Translations under genes and position numbers: made by a program
DNA from: Streptomyces sp. MH60
Lineage (GTDB): Bacteria; Actinomycetota; Actinomycetes; Streptomycetales; Streptomycetaceae
Length of the DNA: 64,000 nt
NCBI RefSeq assembly: GCF_002939385.1
Contig: NZ_MULI01000028.1
Location: 1 to 64,000 of the forward strand
Direction of reading: 5' to 3'
The notes under the pieces: model-generated
Seen by the model: the letters and a program-made list of their open reading frames with translations, nothing else
Database searches by the model: none
What the model was told of the DNA's origin: nothing
Part shown: positions 25,000 to 33,339 of the stretch, in pieces
How positions within the stretch are numbered: position 1 is the stretch's first letter
Layout: the number at the start of each line of letters is the position of its first letter

Positions 25000-25206
25000 G
25001 TCGAGGCCGGAGGGACCGCCACCTTCGACGGCGGCGCCTCCCACACCTACCGCGGCGCGGGCACCGGAACCTGCCGTCTGATCATGACCGTGCACCTCCC
25101 GCCCGGCCCCGGCTCCGTGCTGACCTGCGCGGCAGGGCGGGTGGTGCCGGAGGCGAGGAGTGGCGCTTCACGGAGTGTGATGTTCAAACGTCTGATGTTT
25201 GTGTAG
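25000..25206 (+). pseudogene. C-terminal fragment of a cupin-type regulator
   Basis: The frame shows VEAGGTATFDGGASHTYRG followed by GTCRLIMTVHLPPG, the last strands of the cupin domain in XRE-cupin regulators, which normally end at about this point. The helix-turn-helix and first cupin half are missing, and the frame continues without a stop for ~30 residues to TAG 25204, inside the promoter of the FadR gene. It lies 35 bases after another gene fragment. Both ends look damaged. Confidence 0.5.
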
Positions 25207-25209
25207 GAT
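25181..25209 (+). promoter_or_regulatory. operator and leaderless promoter of the FadR-type gene
   Basis: The near-perfect palindrome CAAACGTCTGATGTTTG (25185-25201, one mismatch) sits in the spacer before a -10 TAGGAT (25204-25209). Only six bases separate the -10 from ATG 25216, so the mRNA should be leaderless. The palindrome fits a GntR/FadR operator and predicts autorepression. Confidence 0.6.
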
Positions 25210-25215
25210 GCGGTC

Positions 25216-25926
25216 ATGAAACGCATCAGTGCACCGCGGCGGGCGGCCAGCCTGTCCGCCCAGCTCGTGGACAGTCTCCGAGCCCACATCGAGGCGGGGG
25301 GCTGGCCGGTGGGGACGCGGATCCCGCCGGAGCAGGTCCTCATGGAGGAACTCGGAGTCGGACGCAGCACGCTGCGGGAGGCGATCGGTGCCCTGGTGCA
25401 CCTGGGGCTGCTGGAACCCCGGGCGGGGGACGGCACCTACGTCCGTTCCTCCAGCGAGCTCCAGTCGGTCATGGTGCGGCGGGCGAGTTCCGTGCAGCGG
25501 GACAAGGTGCTGGAGCTGCGGACCGTTCTGGAGGAGTACGCCTCCGGAGCCGCGGCCCTGCGCCGGAGCGAGGAGCAGCTGCGGCAGCTGCGGGAGCTGG
25601 TCGCCGACGCCGACGCGGCCAACGCGGGTGAGGACACGGCCGCGGCCACGAGCGTCGACGCGCTGTTCCACCGGGCCGTGGTCCGGGCGAGCGGGAACGA
25701 CCTGCTGATGGAGGTGTACGACCACCTCGGTACGGCACTCACGTCGTCCCTGGGCGGTCTGCCCTGGGACGCCGCCCTCGCCGAGGACCACGCCCGCCTG
25801 CACCGGCGGCTCGTCGACGCGATCGAGGCCCGGGACGCGGGCGGCGCCCGTACCGCGGCGGCCGCGATCGTCCGGCTCACCCGCGACCAGGAGAACGACG
25901 CGTCACGAGCGGTGGAGGAACAGTGA
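25216..25926 (+). CDS. GntR-family regulator, FadR/FCD subclass
   Basis: This 236-residue protein has an N-terminal winged helix (about 10-80: VLMEELGVGRSTLREAIGAL, ending in the wing PRAGDGTYV) and a helical FCD ligand domain. FCD metal-site residues appear as ALFHRAVVRASGN and HARLHRRLVDAI. It overlaps the downstream CynX-like transporter by four bases (GTGA), so the transporter is its likely target. FCD regulators usually sense carboxylic acids. Confidence 0.9.
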   Translation: MKRISAPRRAASLSAQLVDSLRAHIEAGGWPVGTRIPPEQVLMEELGVGRSTLREAIGALVHLGLLEPRAGDGTYVRSSSELQSVMVRRASSVQRDKVLELRTVLEEYASGAAALRRSEEQLRQLRELVADADAANAGEDTAAATSVDALFHRAVVRASGNDLLMEVYDHLGTALTSSLGGLPWDAALAEDHARLHRRLVDAIEARDAGGARTAAAAIVRLTRDQENDASRAVEEQ

Positions 25927-27173
25927 GTCCGCAGTCGCCTTCGGCATCCCGTCAGCGCTCCGCCTCCGGGTCACCGGTCGCCGACCGCGCCGGCACCGCC
26001 GGGCCCACCGTGTCGGTCGGGCTCGTCATCGCCATCTGCCTGGTGGCGGCCAACCTGCGCACCACGCTCACCGGTGTCGGCGCGCTGCTGCCGGAGATCG
26101 AGCGCGGCAGCGGCCTGACGTCGAGCTGGGGAGGGCTGCTGAGTACCCTCCCGCTGCTGACGTTCGCCGCGACCTCGCCCCTGGTGGCCCGGGCCTCCCA
26201 CCGGTGGGGCAGCGCCCGCCTGCTGGTGGCGGCGCTCGGTGTGCTGGCCGTCGGCACGGTGGTCCGCTCCCTCCCCTCGGTGATCTGCCTCTTCGCCGGA
26301 ACGGTGATCCTCTCCGCGGCCATCGCCTTCGGCAACGTGCTGCTGCCCGCCCTGATCAGACGCAATGTGCCCGCGCACCGCATCCAGGGCGTCAGTGCTC
26401 TCTACGTGACGGTCATGGGCCTCATGGCCGCGGTCTCCTCCGGAATCTCCGCGCCGCTGGCCCACAGCGTGCCGGGCTCCTGGCACACCGCGCTGGCCTG
26501 GGGCGTCGCCTTCACCGTCGCGGCGTTCCTCGCCTGGCTGCCCCGGATGCGCGGTGACAAGCCGCAGGCGTCGACCGGCGGAACCCACAGCCCCGTGCCC
26601 TGGCGGTCGCGGGTCGCCTGGCAGGTCACCTTCTTCATGGGCCTGCAGTCCCTGGCCTTCTACACCGCCGTCGCGTGGCTGCCCAGCATCCTGATCGACC
26701 GCGGCACGAGCAGCACCACGGCCGGATGGATGCTGTTCTACTACCAGGTGGTGTCGCTGGCCGCCAGCAGTCTCCTGCCCCTGCTCACCCGGGGCCGGCA
26801 CGACCAGCGCTGGATCGCGGCCGGGGCCTCGGTCCTGGTGGCGGCCGGGTTCACCGTACTGGTCGCCGCCCCCGCGCTGGCCGTCCCGGCGTGCACCCTG
26901 CTCGGACTCGGCGGCGGCGCGTGCCTCGTCCTCGCGCTGAGCTTCCAGAGCCAGCGCGCGGGCAGCTCCGGCGAAGCCGCCGCGCTGGCCGGCATGGCAC
27001 AGTCCATCGGCTACCTCGTGGCGGCGGCCGGGCCCCTTCTCCTCGGCATCCTGCACGACACCACCCGCAGTTGGACCCTGCCGCTCACCGTCCTGGCCGT
27101 CCTCGGGATCGCCACCGCGGTCGCCGGGCACGGCGCGGGGCAGGACCGCCACATAGGCCGGGCCTCGCGCTGA
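25923..27173 (+). CDS. CynX/NimT-type MFS transporter
   Basis: This 416-residue MFS protein has 12 helices. The CynX-type opening AICLVAANLRTTLTGVGALLPEI, the loop motif SHRWGSARLL and a long central loop are present. CynX-class members move small anions such as cyanate or nitroimidazole-type compounds, but no cyanase is nearby. GTG 25923 overlaps the stop of the FadR regulator, indicating translational coupling. The first ~28 residues are a Ser/Arg-rich cytosolic tail. A strong hairpin terminator follows. Confidence 0.88.
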   Translation: MSPQSPSASRQRSASGSPVADRAGTAGPTVSVGLVIAICLVAANLRTTLTGVGALLPEIERGSGLTSSWGGLLSTLPLLTFAATSPLVARASHRWGSARLLVAALGVLAVGTVVRSLPSVICLFAGTVILSAAIAFGNVLLPALIRRNVPAHRIQGVSALYVTVMGLMAAVSSGISAPLAHSVPGSWHTALAWGVAFTVAAFLAWLPRMRGDKPQASTGGTHSPVPWRSRVAWQVTFFMGLQSLAFYTAVAWLPSILIDRGTSSTTAGWMLFYYQVVSLAASSLLPLLTRGRHDQRWIAAGASVLVAAGFTVLVAAPALAVPACTLLGLGGGACLVLALSFQSQRAGSSGEAAALAGMAQSIGYLVAAAGPLLLGILHDTTRSWTLPLTVLAVLGIATAVAGHGAGQDRHIGRASR

Positions 27174-27186
27174 GACCACGTGGTCG

Positions 27187-27229
27187 CACGGCCGACCGGC
27201 CCGGCGGTGAGCCGGCCCGGTCGGCCGTG
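27187..27229. terminator. strong hairpin after the CynX-like gene
   Basis: A 19-bp stem with one mismatch (27187-27205 with 27211-27229) and a five-base loop lies 13 bases after the transporter stop. It separates that gene from the convergent small membrane protein. Confidence 0.75.
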
Positions 27230-27246
27230 TTCTGGTTTCGCGGTGG

Positions 27247-27648
27247 TCAGTGGTGGCCGTGCGGCCGCAGCCACTGCGGCCGATGGGCGGCGGGGCGGCG
27301 GTGTCCGGCCGGCTCGTCCGCGGTGTCCGTGCTGCCGCCCGGACCCTCCAGGCGGCCGGCCATCGCGTCACGCTCGGCGGTGGCCCGCCTGGCGGTCTCC
27401 CGCTCCGTGCGGCGCTTCTTGCCGCGGTGGCGCGCCAGTACCGTCCCGGCCATGAGCATCCACATGCCCAGGCCGAAGATCAGGGTCAGGGCGATGCCGC
27501 CGAGAAACGCCCCGAGCGTACTGATCGTGAATGGCTCGCTCCCCAGCAGCGTCACGGTGTAGTCCGGACCGCCGGACAGGTTGTACGCGATCAGCAGGCC
27601 CGCGAAGGCGGCGGCGCCCGCCATGAGCAGGAGGCCCAGCACCAGCAT
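27247..27648 (-). CDS. two-helix membrane protein with basic tail
   Basis: This 133-residue protein has transmembrane helices at about 1-20 and 44-70 separated by an extracellular loop (GGPDYTVTLLGSEPF). A strongly basic segment (RHRGKKRRTERE) follows, then a His/Pro-rich C-terminus ending in HGHH. The form resembles LapA-like small envelope proteins. GAGGTG lies six bases before ATG 27648, which I prefer to GTG 27657. The function is unknown. Confidence 0.7.
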   Translation of the reverse strand: MLVLGLLLMAGAAAFAGLLIAYNLSGGPDYTVTLLGSEPFTISTLGAFLGGIALTLIFGLGMWMLMAGTVLARHRGKKRRTERETARRATAERDAMAGRLEGPGGSTDTADEPAGHRRPAAHRPQWLRPHGHH

Positions 27649-27657
27649 GTCTCTCAC

Positions 27658-27887
27658 CTCGTCGCACGTGGATGTCCTCCGTCCGGGTCACCATCAGAAA
27701 TGGGGCAAAACACGCAACTTGGATGTCCTGGGTGACGCCTGTCGACGGGATGCGGACAGCCGTCGCACCGCCTCCCGCACCGCCCGGCCTCCGGCGAGGC
27801 GCGGCGGCGTTCTACCCTGGCCGCCGGGTGCCGCCGTGTGCGGGCCGACGCCTATGACCCCTGATGCCCGAAGTAGGAGACCCGCCT
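27658..27887. other. intergenic region
   Basis: This is a 230-base divergent gap between the small membrane protein and eda. An AT-richer stretch (CAGAAATGGGGC, AAAACACGCAACTTGG) near 27695-27722 probably holds the promoters. I could not assign clear -35/-10 boxes. Confidence 0.4.
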
Positions 27888-28520
27888 GTGGATCTGCGAG
27901 CCGCCCTGGAAGCCCACCGCCTCGTCGCCATCGTGCGCGGCGGCGACGCCGACGCCGCGCTGCGCACCGTGCTGACGCTGGCCGAGGAAGGCGTGGAGCT
28001 CATCGAGGTGTCGCTGACCGGCAGGGACGCCCTCCTGGTCATCGAGCGCGCCAGAGCGGCCCTCGGGCCCGACCGCCCGCTGGGCGCCGGCACGGTGCTC
28101 ACCGCCGACGACGCCGTGGCCGCCCACCGCGCCGGCGCCGGCTTCGCGGTCACCCCGGGGCTGGGGGAGGGCGTCACGGCGGCCCGGGAGAGGGGCATGC
28201 CCGTCCTGGCCGGCGTCATGACACCCACCGACGTCATCACGGCGCGCTCCCTCGGCGCCACCGCGCTGAAGATCTTCCCGGCGGCCCAGGCGGGCGGACC
28301 GGCCTACGTGAAGGCCCTGCGCGGACCCTTCCCGCACGAGGCCCTCGTGCCCGTCGGCGGCGTCGACGAGGCGGCGGCCCGCGCTCACCTCGCGGCCGGC
28401 GCCACCGCGGTCGGGGTCGGTTCCCCGCTGATCGGCGACGCCGCCGACGGAGGCAGCCTGGACGGTCTCCGTGCCCGCGCCCGCGCCTTCCGCGCCGCCG
28501 TGCGGGAGGCCCGGCCGTGA
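27888..28520 (+). CDS. eda: 2-dehydro-3-deoxy-phosphogluconate (KDPG) aldolase
   Basis: This 210-residue class I aldolase cleaves KDPG to pyruvate and glyceraldehyde 3-phosphate. The Schiff-base Lys128 is in ALKIFPA, the proton-shuttle Glu40 in VELIEVSLTG, and the phosphate loop is PVGGVD. AGGAGA sits seven bases before GTG 27888; an upstream ATG at 27864 lacks such a site. It overlaps the KDG kinase gene by four bases, forming a two-step module for 2-keto-3-deoxygluconate. No Entner-Doudoroff dehydratase is adjacent, so the module likely serves sugar-acid catabolism. Confidence 0.92.
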   Translation: MDLRAALEAHRLVAIVRGGDADAALRTVLTLAEEGVELIEVSLTGRDALLVIERARAALGPDRPLGAGTVLTADDAVAAHRAGAGFAVTPGLGEGVTAARERGMPVLAGVMTPTDVITARSLGATALKIFPAAQAGGPAYVKALRGPFPHEALVPVGGVDEAAARAHLAAGATAVGVGSPLIGDAADGGSLDGLRARARAFRAAVREARP

Positions 28521-29578
28521 CCGGCGCACGGCCCGTGCCGGACAGGGACGGCGACACCGCCGCACCCGGGCGCGAGAACACCGACGCCGATCCGGACCCG
28601 AGCCCCTGGCGGCCGCCGCGGGGACCGGTGGTGTGCCTGGGGGAGACCATGGCGGCCATGGCCCCGGCTCCGTCGCACTCACTGGACGACACCGGGTCCC
28701 TGTGCCTCTCGGTGGCGGGCGCGGAGTCGAACGTGGCCATGTACCTCGCGGACCTGGGCGTGCCCGTCTCCTGGCTCTCCGCGGTCGGTGACGACGCGCT
28801 CGGCCGGAGGGTGCGCTCGGTCGTCGCGCGGGCGGGCGTGGACGTCTCGGGCGTGCGTACCGACCCGACGCGGCCGACCGGCCTGCTCCTGAAGGACCCG
28901 GGCGCCACGGGGACCCGCGTGCACTACTACCGCACCGGCTCGGCGGCCTCGGCCCTCGGCCCCGGTCTGCTGGACGACGCCCGGATCGGCGGGGCCGCCC
29001 TGGTCCACCTGACCGGGGTGACGCCCGCCCTGTCCCCGTCCTGCCGCGCCCTGGTGGAACGGGCCCTGCACACCCCGCCGGAGCGACGCGCCCACGCCGT
29101 CAGCTTCGACGTCAACCACCGCCCCGCACTGTGGCCCCCGGACACGGCCGCCACGGTGCTGCGGGAGCTGGCCGACCGCGCCGACATCGTCTTCGTCGGA
29201 CTGGACGAGGCCCAGGGTCTGTGGGGCGCCGACCTGCGCGCGACGGACGTCCGCCGGCTGCTGAGCCGCCCGCGCGTCCTCGTCGTCAAGGACGGCGGGC
29301 GAGGTGCCACCGCGTTCACCGGGCACGGCGTGTGCACCGTGCCCGCTCTGGCCACCGAGGTCGTGGAGCCGGTCGGCGCGGGCGACGCCTTCGCCGCCGG
29401 GTTCCTCGCCGGACTGTGCGGCGGCAGGGATCTCACCAGGGCCCTGCGGCTGGGTCACCTCACGGCCGCGTCCGCGCTGAAGGTCGTCGGGGACCACGGA
29501 CCCCTGCCCGGCGAGGACACCATCGAGGCGATGATGGCCCTCGCCGAGCAGGACTGGTGTCAGGCGCCGATGTCGTAG
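28517..29578 (+). CDS. kdgK: PfkB-family kinase, likely 2-keto-3-deoxygluconate kinase
   Basis: This 353-residue ribokinase-fold enzyme has an N-terminal signature GAESNVAMYLADLG and a C-terminal PfkB signature with anion hole GAGDAF (residues 287-292, catalytic base Asp290). The first ~35 residues are a Pro/Asp-rich extension not seen in short homologues. GTG 28517 overlaps the eda stop, so translation is coupled. The eda partnership identifies the substrate as 2-keto-3-deoxygluconate. Its 3' end overlaps the convergent secreted-protein gene by 19 bases. Confidence 0.9.
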   Translation: MTGARPVPDRDGDTAAPGRENTDADPDPSPWRPPRGPVVCLGETMAAMAPAPSHSLDDTGSLCLSVAGAESNVAMYLADLGVPVSWLSAVGDDALGRRVRSVVARAGVDVSGVRTDPTRPTGLLLKDPGATGTRVHYYRTGSAASALGPGLLDDARIGGAALVHLTGVTPALSPSCRALVERALHTPPERRAHAVSFDVNHRPALWPPDTAATVLRELADRADIVFVGLDEAQGLWGADLRATDVRRLLSRPRVLVVKDGGRGATAFTGHGVCTVPALATEVVEPVGAGDAFAAGFLAGLCGGRDLTRALRLGHLTAASALKVVGDHGPLPGEDTIEAMMALAEQDWCQAPMS

Positions 29579-30231
29579 AGCGCGAACTCCTCCCACGAGC
29601 CCGTCACCTCGGTGGAGCGGGCGCGCAGCGCGTACTGGAGCGAACCGGTGTAGCCGTTCTCCATGGCGACGAAGAGCCCGTTGAGCGTGGACTGCAGCGC
29701 CCAGCGGTCCAGGGTCTCGTTGTAGTAGAGGACGAACCGCTCCCAGCCGCCCACGCTGGTGGAACGGGCGCGCAGGACGTTCTGCGCGCTGCCGGTGTAG
29801 TTCTTCTCCACCGCCACGTAGCGGTTGTTGGCCAGGGAGCGCAGCGCGTAGGTCCCGGTGGCCTCGTCCCACTCGAAGGCGTAGCTCTCCCAGGAGCCGC
29901 CGAACTCGGTCGAACGGGCCCGCTGGAGACCGGTGTTCGGCTCGGCGTAGTTCTTCTCGGTGGCCACGAAACGGTCGTTGCGGGCCGACTGCACGGCCAG
30001 CAGCTCGGGCTCCGCGGCCGCGGCGGCGGTGTCCCCGGCGGCGAGCGGGGCCCGCCGGGCGTCCTTCTCCCCGGTGATCCGCGCCAGGGCGGTCGCGTCC
30101 ACCGCCTCCCAGCCGGCCGGAGCGGCGGCGGGCCCGTCGGCGCGCGGGGCGGCGACGGCGGTGGGAACGGTCAGCGCGGACGCCGCGAGCAGGGCGCTCA
30201 GGGACAGCAGGACGGAGGTCGTACGTCGCAC
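29560..30231 (-). CDS. secreted beta-trefoil (fascin-like) protein
   Basis: This 223-residue precursor has a Sec signal peptide (RRTTSVLLSLSALLAASALTVPTAVAA, cut at about residue 28), a ~50-residue linker, then three similar ~47-residue lobes. Each lobe carries a variant of RYVAVEKNYTG, then LRARST and a Trp-Glu pair (SWESYAF, GWERFVL, SWEEFAL). Three such lobes make one complete beta-trefoil of the fascin/actin-crosslinking type, a fold used for carbohydrate or protein binding. No catalytic domain is attached. AGGAAT precedes GTG 30231. It converges on kdgK with a 19-base overlap. A secreted lectin-like role is inference. Confidence 0.8.
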   Translation of the reverse strand: MRRTTSVLLSLSALLAASALTVPTAVAAPRADGPAAAPAGWEAVDATALARITGEKDARRAPLAAGDTAAAAAEPELLAVQSARNDRFVATEKNYAEPNTGLQRARSTEFGGSWESYAFEWDEATGTYALRSLANNRYVAVEKNYTGSAQNVLRARSTSVGGWERFVLYYNETLDRWALQSTLNGLFVAMENGYTGSLQYALRARSTEVTGSWEEFALYDIGA

Positions 30232-30570
30232 GGTAATTCCTCGGCTTTCGTCATACGGATACCGGGGCGGCGGGACGAGAATCCCGCGGGGAAAGGGCAC
30301 CCAGACATGACGGCGTCACCCCCGAATTTCTCCGCACCCCCCAAAGGCCGCCGTCGGCACCCCTCCCCGGGTACGTCGGCAGCCGCCGCGCCGAACTCGG
30401 CGAAGCGGTTTCAGCATAGTGATGTTGAAGTCCGAACCGGTACTGTCACGCCCTCAATTCGGCGATCTCGGACCGGAATTGGACAGTATTACGGATTCCG
30501 TGGTCCGCCGTTAATTCCCCGGCAACTCGCCGTTACCCCGGCGGCCGGGGCGCCGGCCGGCCCGGTGCGG
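30232..30570. other. intergenic region with promoter of the secreted protein
   Basis: This 339-base stretch holds no credible gene. It is locally AT-richer around 30410-30520 (CAGCATAGTGATGTTGAAG, TTGGACAGTATTACGG). On the minus strand TATGCT near 30415 could be a -10 for the secreted protein, giving a leader of about 180 bases. Nothing else was recognised. Confidence 0.4.
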
Positions 30571-30996
30571 TCAACGCGACCTGCTGGTGGCTCCGTCCAC
30601 GACGAATCCGACCCCGATGCCGAGCATCCAGGTGTCCTTCGCCAGGGCCGTTCCCTCCTGCGTCGGGCGCAGGCTGCCCTCCTCGCGCATTCCCGGGGTG
30701 CGCAGATAAAGTCCCACCAGTCCCGCCGAGAACGCGGTCAGGCCGATGCCCGCCAGAGCCGTCGGTACGACCGGCAGGAGCAGCGCCGTGCCGAGCGCGA
30801 TCTCACCGGCGGAGAGCAGCCGGACGAATGTCGAGGGCCGCAGTCTGCCGAGGAACGGATAGGTGTTCTTCGCCATTCCGTGCATCATGGCGGCGGCCTG
30901 CTCGTCGGCTCCGCGCTTGGCGAGGCCGGAGTTGAGAATGAAAGCCCCGGTGGCCAGTCGCGGGGCGACATGCCTGAGCTCGACGGGCAGACGCAT
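30571..30996 (-). CDS. DoxX-like small membrane protein
   Basis: This 141-residue protein has about four hydrophobic segments (VAPRLATGAFILNSGLA, LLSAGEIALGTALLLP, TALAGIGLTAFSAGLVGLYL, WMLGIGVGFVVDGA). The arrangement matches DoxX/SURF4-like proteins. Role unknown; some relatives assist quinone or redox enzymes. A GGAGTCCCC element precedes ATG 30996. Confidence 0.7.
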   Translation of the reverse strand: MRLPVELRHVAPRLATGAFILNSGLAKRGADEQAAAMMHGMAKNTYPFLGRLRPSTFVRLLSAGEIALGTALLLPVVPTALAGIGLTAFSAGLVGLYLRTPGMREEGSLRPTQEGTALAKDTWMLGIGVGFVVDGATSRSR

Positions 30997-31186
30997 GGGG
31001 ACTCCTAGCGGCGTTTCCTCGAAGACACGCTCAGGCTAGGGCGCCCCCGTTCCCCGCGCAGCGCGGACGTCCGGGAGCTGCTCCGATCGGGTCATGGCGA
31101 CCCCCGGCGCGTACGCCCGGCTCAGTACGGGCGGTTACTCCCGCCGCGGGACGCCTCGGCGGCCGCCGACCGGCAGCGTGGGCGGG

Positions 31187-31759
31187 GTGAAACTCAGCCG
31201 CCCCGCACGCAGGGCCTCCCTCGTCGTCCACGTCGTCGCCTCCGCCGCCTGGCTCGGGCTCACCGTCGGGCTGCTGGCGCTCGGCGTCACCGCGGCCACC
31301 GGCGCCTCCCCGGTGGCGGTGGAGGCCGCCGTCCGGTGCATGAAGCTGTTCGCCGACTGGCTGCTGCTCCCCCTCGCCCTGCTCACCCTGGCGAGCGGTC
31401 TGGTGCTGGCCCTGGGCACACCGTGGGGCCTGGCCCGGCACCGGTGGGTGTACACGAAGTTCTGGCTGACCCTGGGCACCACCGTCGCCACGTTCTTCGC
31501 GCTGCGCCCCGGGGTGAACTCGGCGGTCGCCGCCGTGGCCGCCGGAGGGCCGCTGCCCGACGCGGGGGACGTGCTCTTCGGGCCGGTGGTCTCCCTGTCC
31601 GCCTACGTCTTCATGACCCTGCTCTCGGTCCTCAAGCCCTGGGGACTCACCCGGCGCGGTCGCCGGCTGCGCGACCACCGTGCCGGTGGACGGCGAACGC
31701 GAGCCGACGAGCCGGCGGGGCGGCGGCGCTCCGCTGCGTCGCCGTCGGGCGGTTCGTAG
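31187..31759 (+). CDS. four-helix membrane protein (DUF2269-like)
   Basis: This 190-residue protein starts MKLSRPARRASLVVHVVAS and has four hydrophobic helices, with His and Trp near the first (VVHVVASAAWLGL) and KFWLTLGTTVATFFAL in the third. A long Arg-rich cytosolic tail follows. The form resembles DUF2269-type integral membrane proteins. GTG 31187 (or 31178) is a plausible start. Its stop codon TAG lies inside the -10 of the following gene. Confidence 0.75.
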   Translation: MKLSRPARRASLVVHVVASAAWLGLTVGLLALGVTAATGASPVAVEAAVRCMKLFADWLLLPLALLTLASGLVLALGTPWGLARHRWVYTKFWLTLGTTVATFFALRPGVNSAVAAVAAGGPLPDAGDVLFGPVVSLSAYVFMTLLSVLKPWGLTRRGRRLRDHRAGGRRTRADEPAGRRRSAASPSGGS

Positions 31760-31762
31760 CAT
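31757..31762 (+). promoter_or_regulatory. -10 element of the quinone-reductase-like gene
   Basis: TAGCAT ends six bases before ATG 31769, the spacing of a leaderless Streptomyces promoter. It overlaps the stop codon of the upstream gene. The -35 is not obvious. Confidence 0.4.
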
Positions 31763-31768
31763 GGGATC

Positions 31769-32770
31769 ATGAACGGCTCAGTCCCCGACACGATGCGGGC
31801 GGCGTACATCGACGCCGTCGGACCGGCCGGCGCCATCCGCCACGGGGAACTCCCCGTGCCGCCCGTGGGCCCCACGGACGTGCTCGTGCGGGTGACGGCC
31901 GTCGCCGCCGACCCCGTGGACACCTTCGTACGGTCCGGCGCGTACGCCACACCGCTGCCGCTGCCCTTCGTCGTCGGCCGCGACCTGGTGGGCGAGGTCG
32001 CCGTGGCCGGGCCGGGCGCCGCGGGTTTCACGGCCGGGCAGCGGGTGTGGTGCAACAGCCTGGGCCACGCGGGCCGGCAGGGTTCCTTCGCCCAGTACGC
32101 GACGGTCGCCGCCGAACGCCTCTACGCGGCGCCGCCCGGCATCGACGCGGAACACCTCGTGGCGGCCGCCCACCCGGCCGCCTCCGCCTGGCTCGCGCTG
32201 TTCCGGCACGGGCGGCTGCGGGCGGGGGAGACCGTCTACGTCGGGGGCGGCGCCGGGAACGTGGGCGGCGCCGCCGTCGCCCTGGCCGCCCGGGCCGGGG
32301 CCCGGGTGATCGCCACGGCGCGTGCGGAGGACGCCGAGGAGGTGCGGGGCCTGGGCGCCGCCGAGGTCCTCGACCACCGCGCCCCCGGCCTCGACGCGCG
32401 CGTGCGCCGGGCCGCCCCCGACGGCTACGACGTGCACCTGGACACCTCCGGCCACGGGGTGCTCGCCGACGCCGTGGAGTCGCTGGCCCGGGGCGGACGG
32501 CTCGTGGCGATGGTGGGCCTCGGCACCGGCCCCGCCGCCCTGCCCGTGAGCCGGCTCTACACCAGGGACGCGAGCATCGTGGGCTTCGCCATCAGCAACG
32601 CCACGACCGCCGACCTCGCCGAGGCGGCCCGGGGCGTCGTGGACGTCCTCACGGACACCCCGTGGCGTCCGCGCGTCGCCGACCGGCTGCCGCTGTCGAT
32701 GACGGCCGAGGCCCACCGCAGACTGGAGGCCGGGGACGTGCGGGGGCGTCTGGTCCTCACCCCTTCTTGA
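31769..32770 (+). CDS. MDR-family NADPH:quinone reductase-like oxidoreductase
   Basis: This 333-residue medium-chain dehydrogenase has an N-terminal GroES-like domain (FVVGRDLVGEVAVAGPG) and a Rossmann domain with VGGGAGNVGGAAVALAARAGARVI. Zinc-ligand cysteines are absent, so it belongs to the zinc-free quinone oxidoreductase branch and is expected to use NADPH. ATG 31769 lies six bases after TAGCAT, so it may be leaderless. The substrate is unknown; enones or quinones are usual. Confidence 0.88.
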   Translation: MNGSVPDTMRAAYIDAVGPAGAIRHGELPVPPVGPTDVLVRVTAVAADPVDTFVRSGAYATPLPLPFVVGRDLVGEVAVAGPGAAGFTAGQRVWCNSLGHAGRQGSFAQYATVAAERLYAAPPGIDAEHLVAAAHPAASAWLALFRHGRLRAGETVYVGGGAGNVGGAAVALAARAGARVIATARAEDAEEVRGLGAAEVLDHRAPGLDARVRRAAPDGYDVHLDTSGHGVLADAVESLARGGRLVAMVGLGTGPAALPVSRLYTRDASIVGFAISNATTADLAEAARGVVDVLTDTPWRPRVADRLPLSMTAEAHRRLEAGDVRGRLVLTPS

Positions 32771-32856
32771 TCGTCTTTCCGGACCGGCGGGCCCGGTCCA
32801 TGATGGACACGAGGGGGAGATCCGCACCGCCCGCCACAGGAACGTGGGGTCCAGGA

Positions 32857-33309
32857 ATGCGCCGTGAAGACCTGCCGGCCCCGGAGTCGGGGCTGCTGCT
32901 CACCCACTTCCTCACCGTGGCCGACGTGCCGCGCTCGCGTGCCTTCTACTCCGAGGTGCTCGGCGGCGAGGTCGTGCTCGCCGAGAACCCGTGCATCGTC
33001 AAGCTCGCGAACAGCTGGATCATCATGAATCCGGGCGGGGGACCGACGCCGGACAAACCCGACGTCACCCTGCGTCCGCCGGACGACCCCGGGACGGCGA
33101 CGAGCTTCCTCAACATCCGGGTGGCCGACATCGAGCGCTGCCACCGCGAGTGGACCGCGCTCGGCGCCGAGTTCCTCACCCCGCCGATCGACCGCAAGGC
33201 CGAGCTGCGGTGCTACCTGCGCGACCCCGACGGCTACCTGATCGAGGTCGGCCAGGCCACCGGGCTGCTGGAGGGCATCCTCGCCGACCCGCCCGCGGGC
33301 CGGGGCTGA
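32857..33309 (+). CDS. glyoxalase/VOC-family protein
   Basis: This 150-residue protein has two beta-alpha-beta-beta-beta units. The first contains THFLTVADVPRSRAFYSEVLGG and the second FLNIRVADIERCHREWTALG and YLRDPDGYLIEVGQ. A His in the first strand and Glu in the last are the usual metal ligands. Function ranges from lactoylglutathione-lyase-like to resistance binding. CCAGGA precedes ATG 32857. It lies 86 bases after the oxidoreductase gene. Confidence 0.88.
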   Translation: MRREDLPAPESGLLLTHFLTVADVPRSRAFYSEVLGGEVVLAENPCIVKLANSWIIMNPGGGPTPDKPDVTLRPPDDPGTATSFLNIRVADIERCHREWTALGAEFLTPPIDRKAELRCYLRDPDGYLIEVGQATGLLEGILADPPAGRG

Positions 33310-33339
33310 CGCGCCCGGCGGGTCCGGCAGGGCCGCCGC

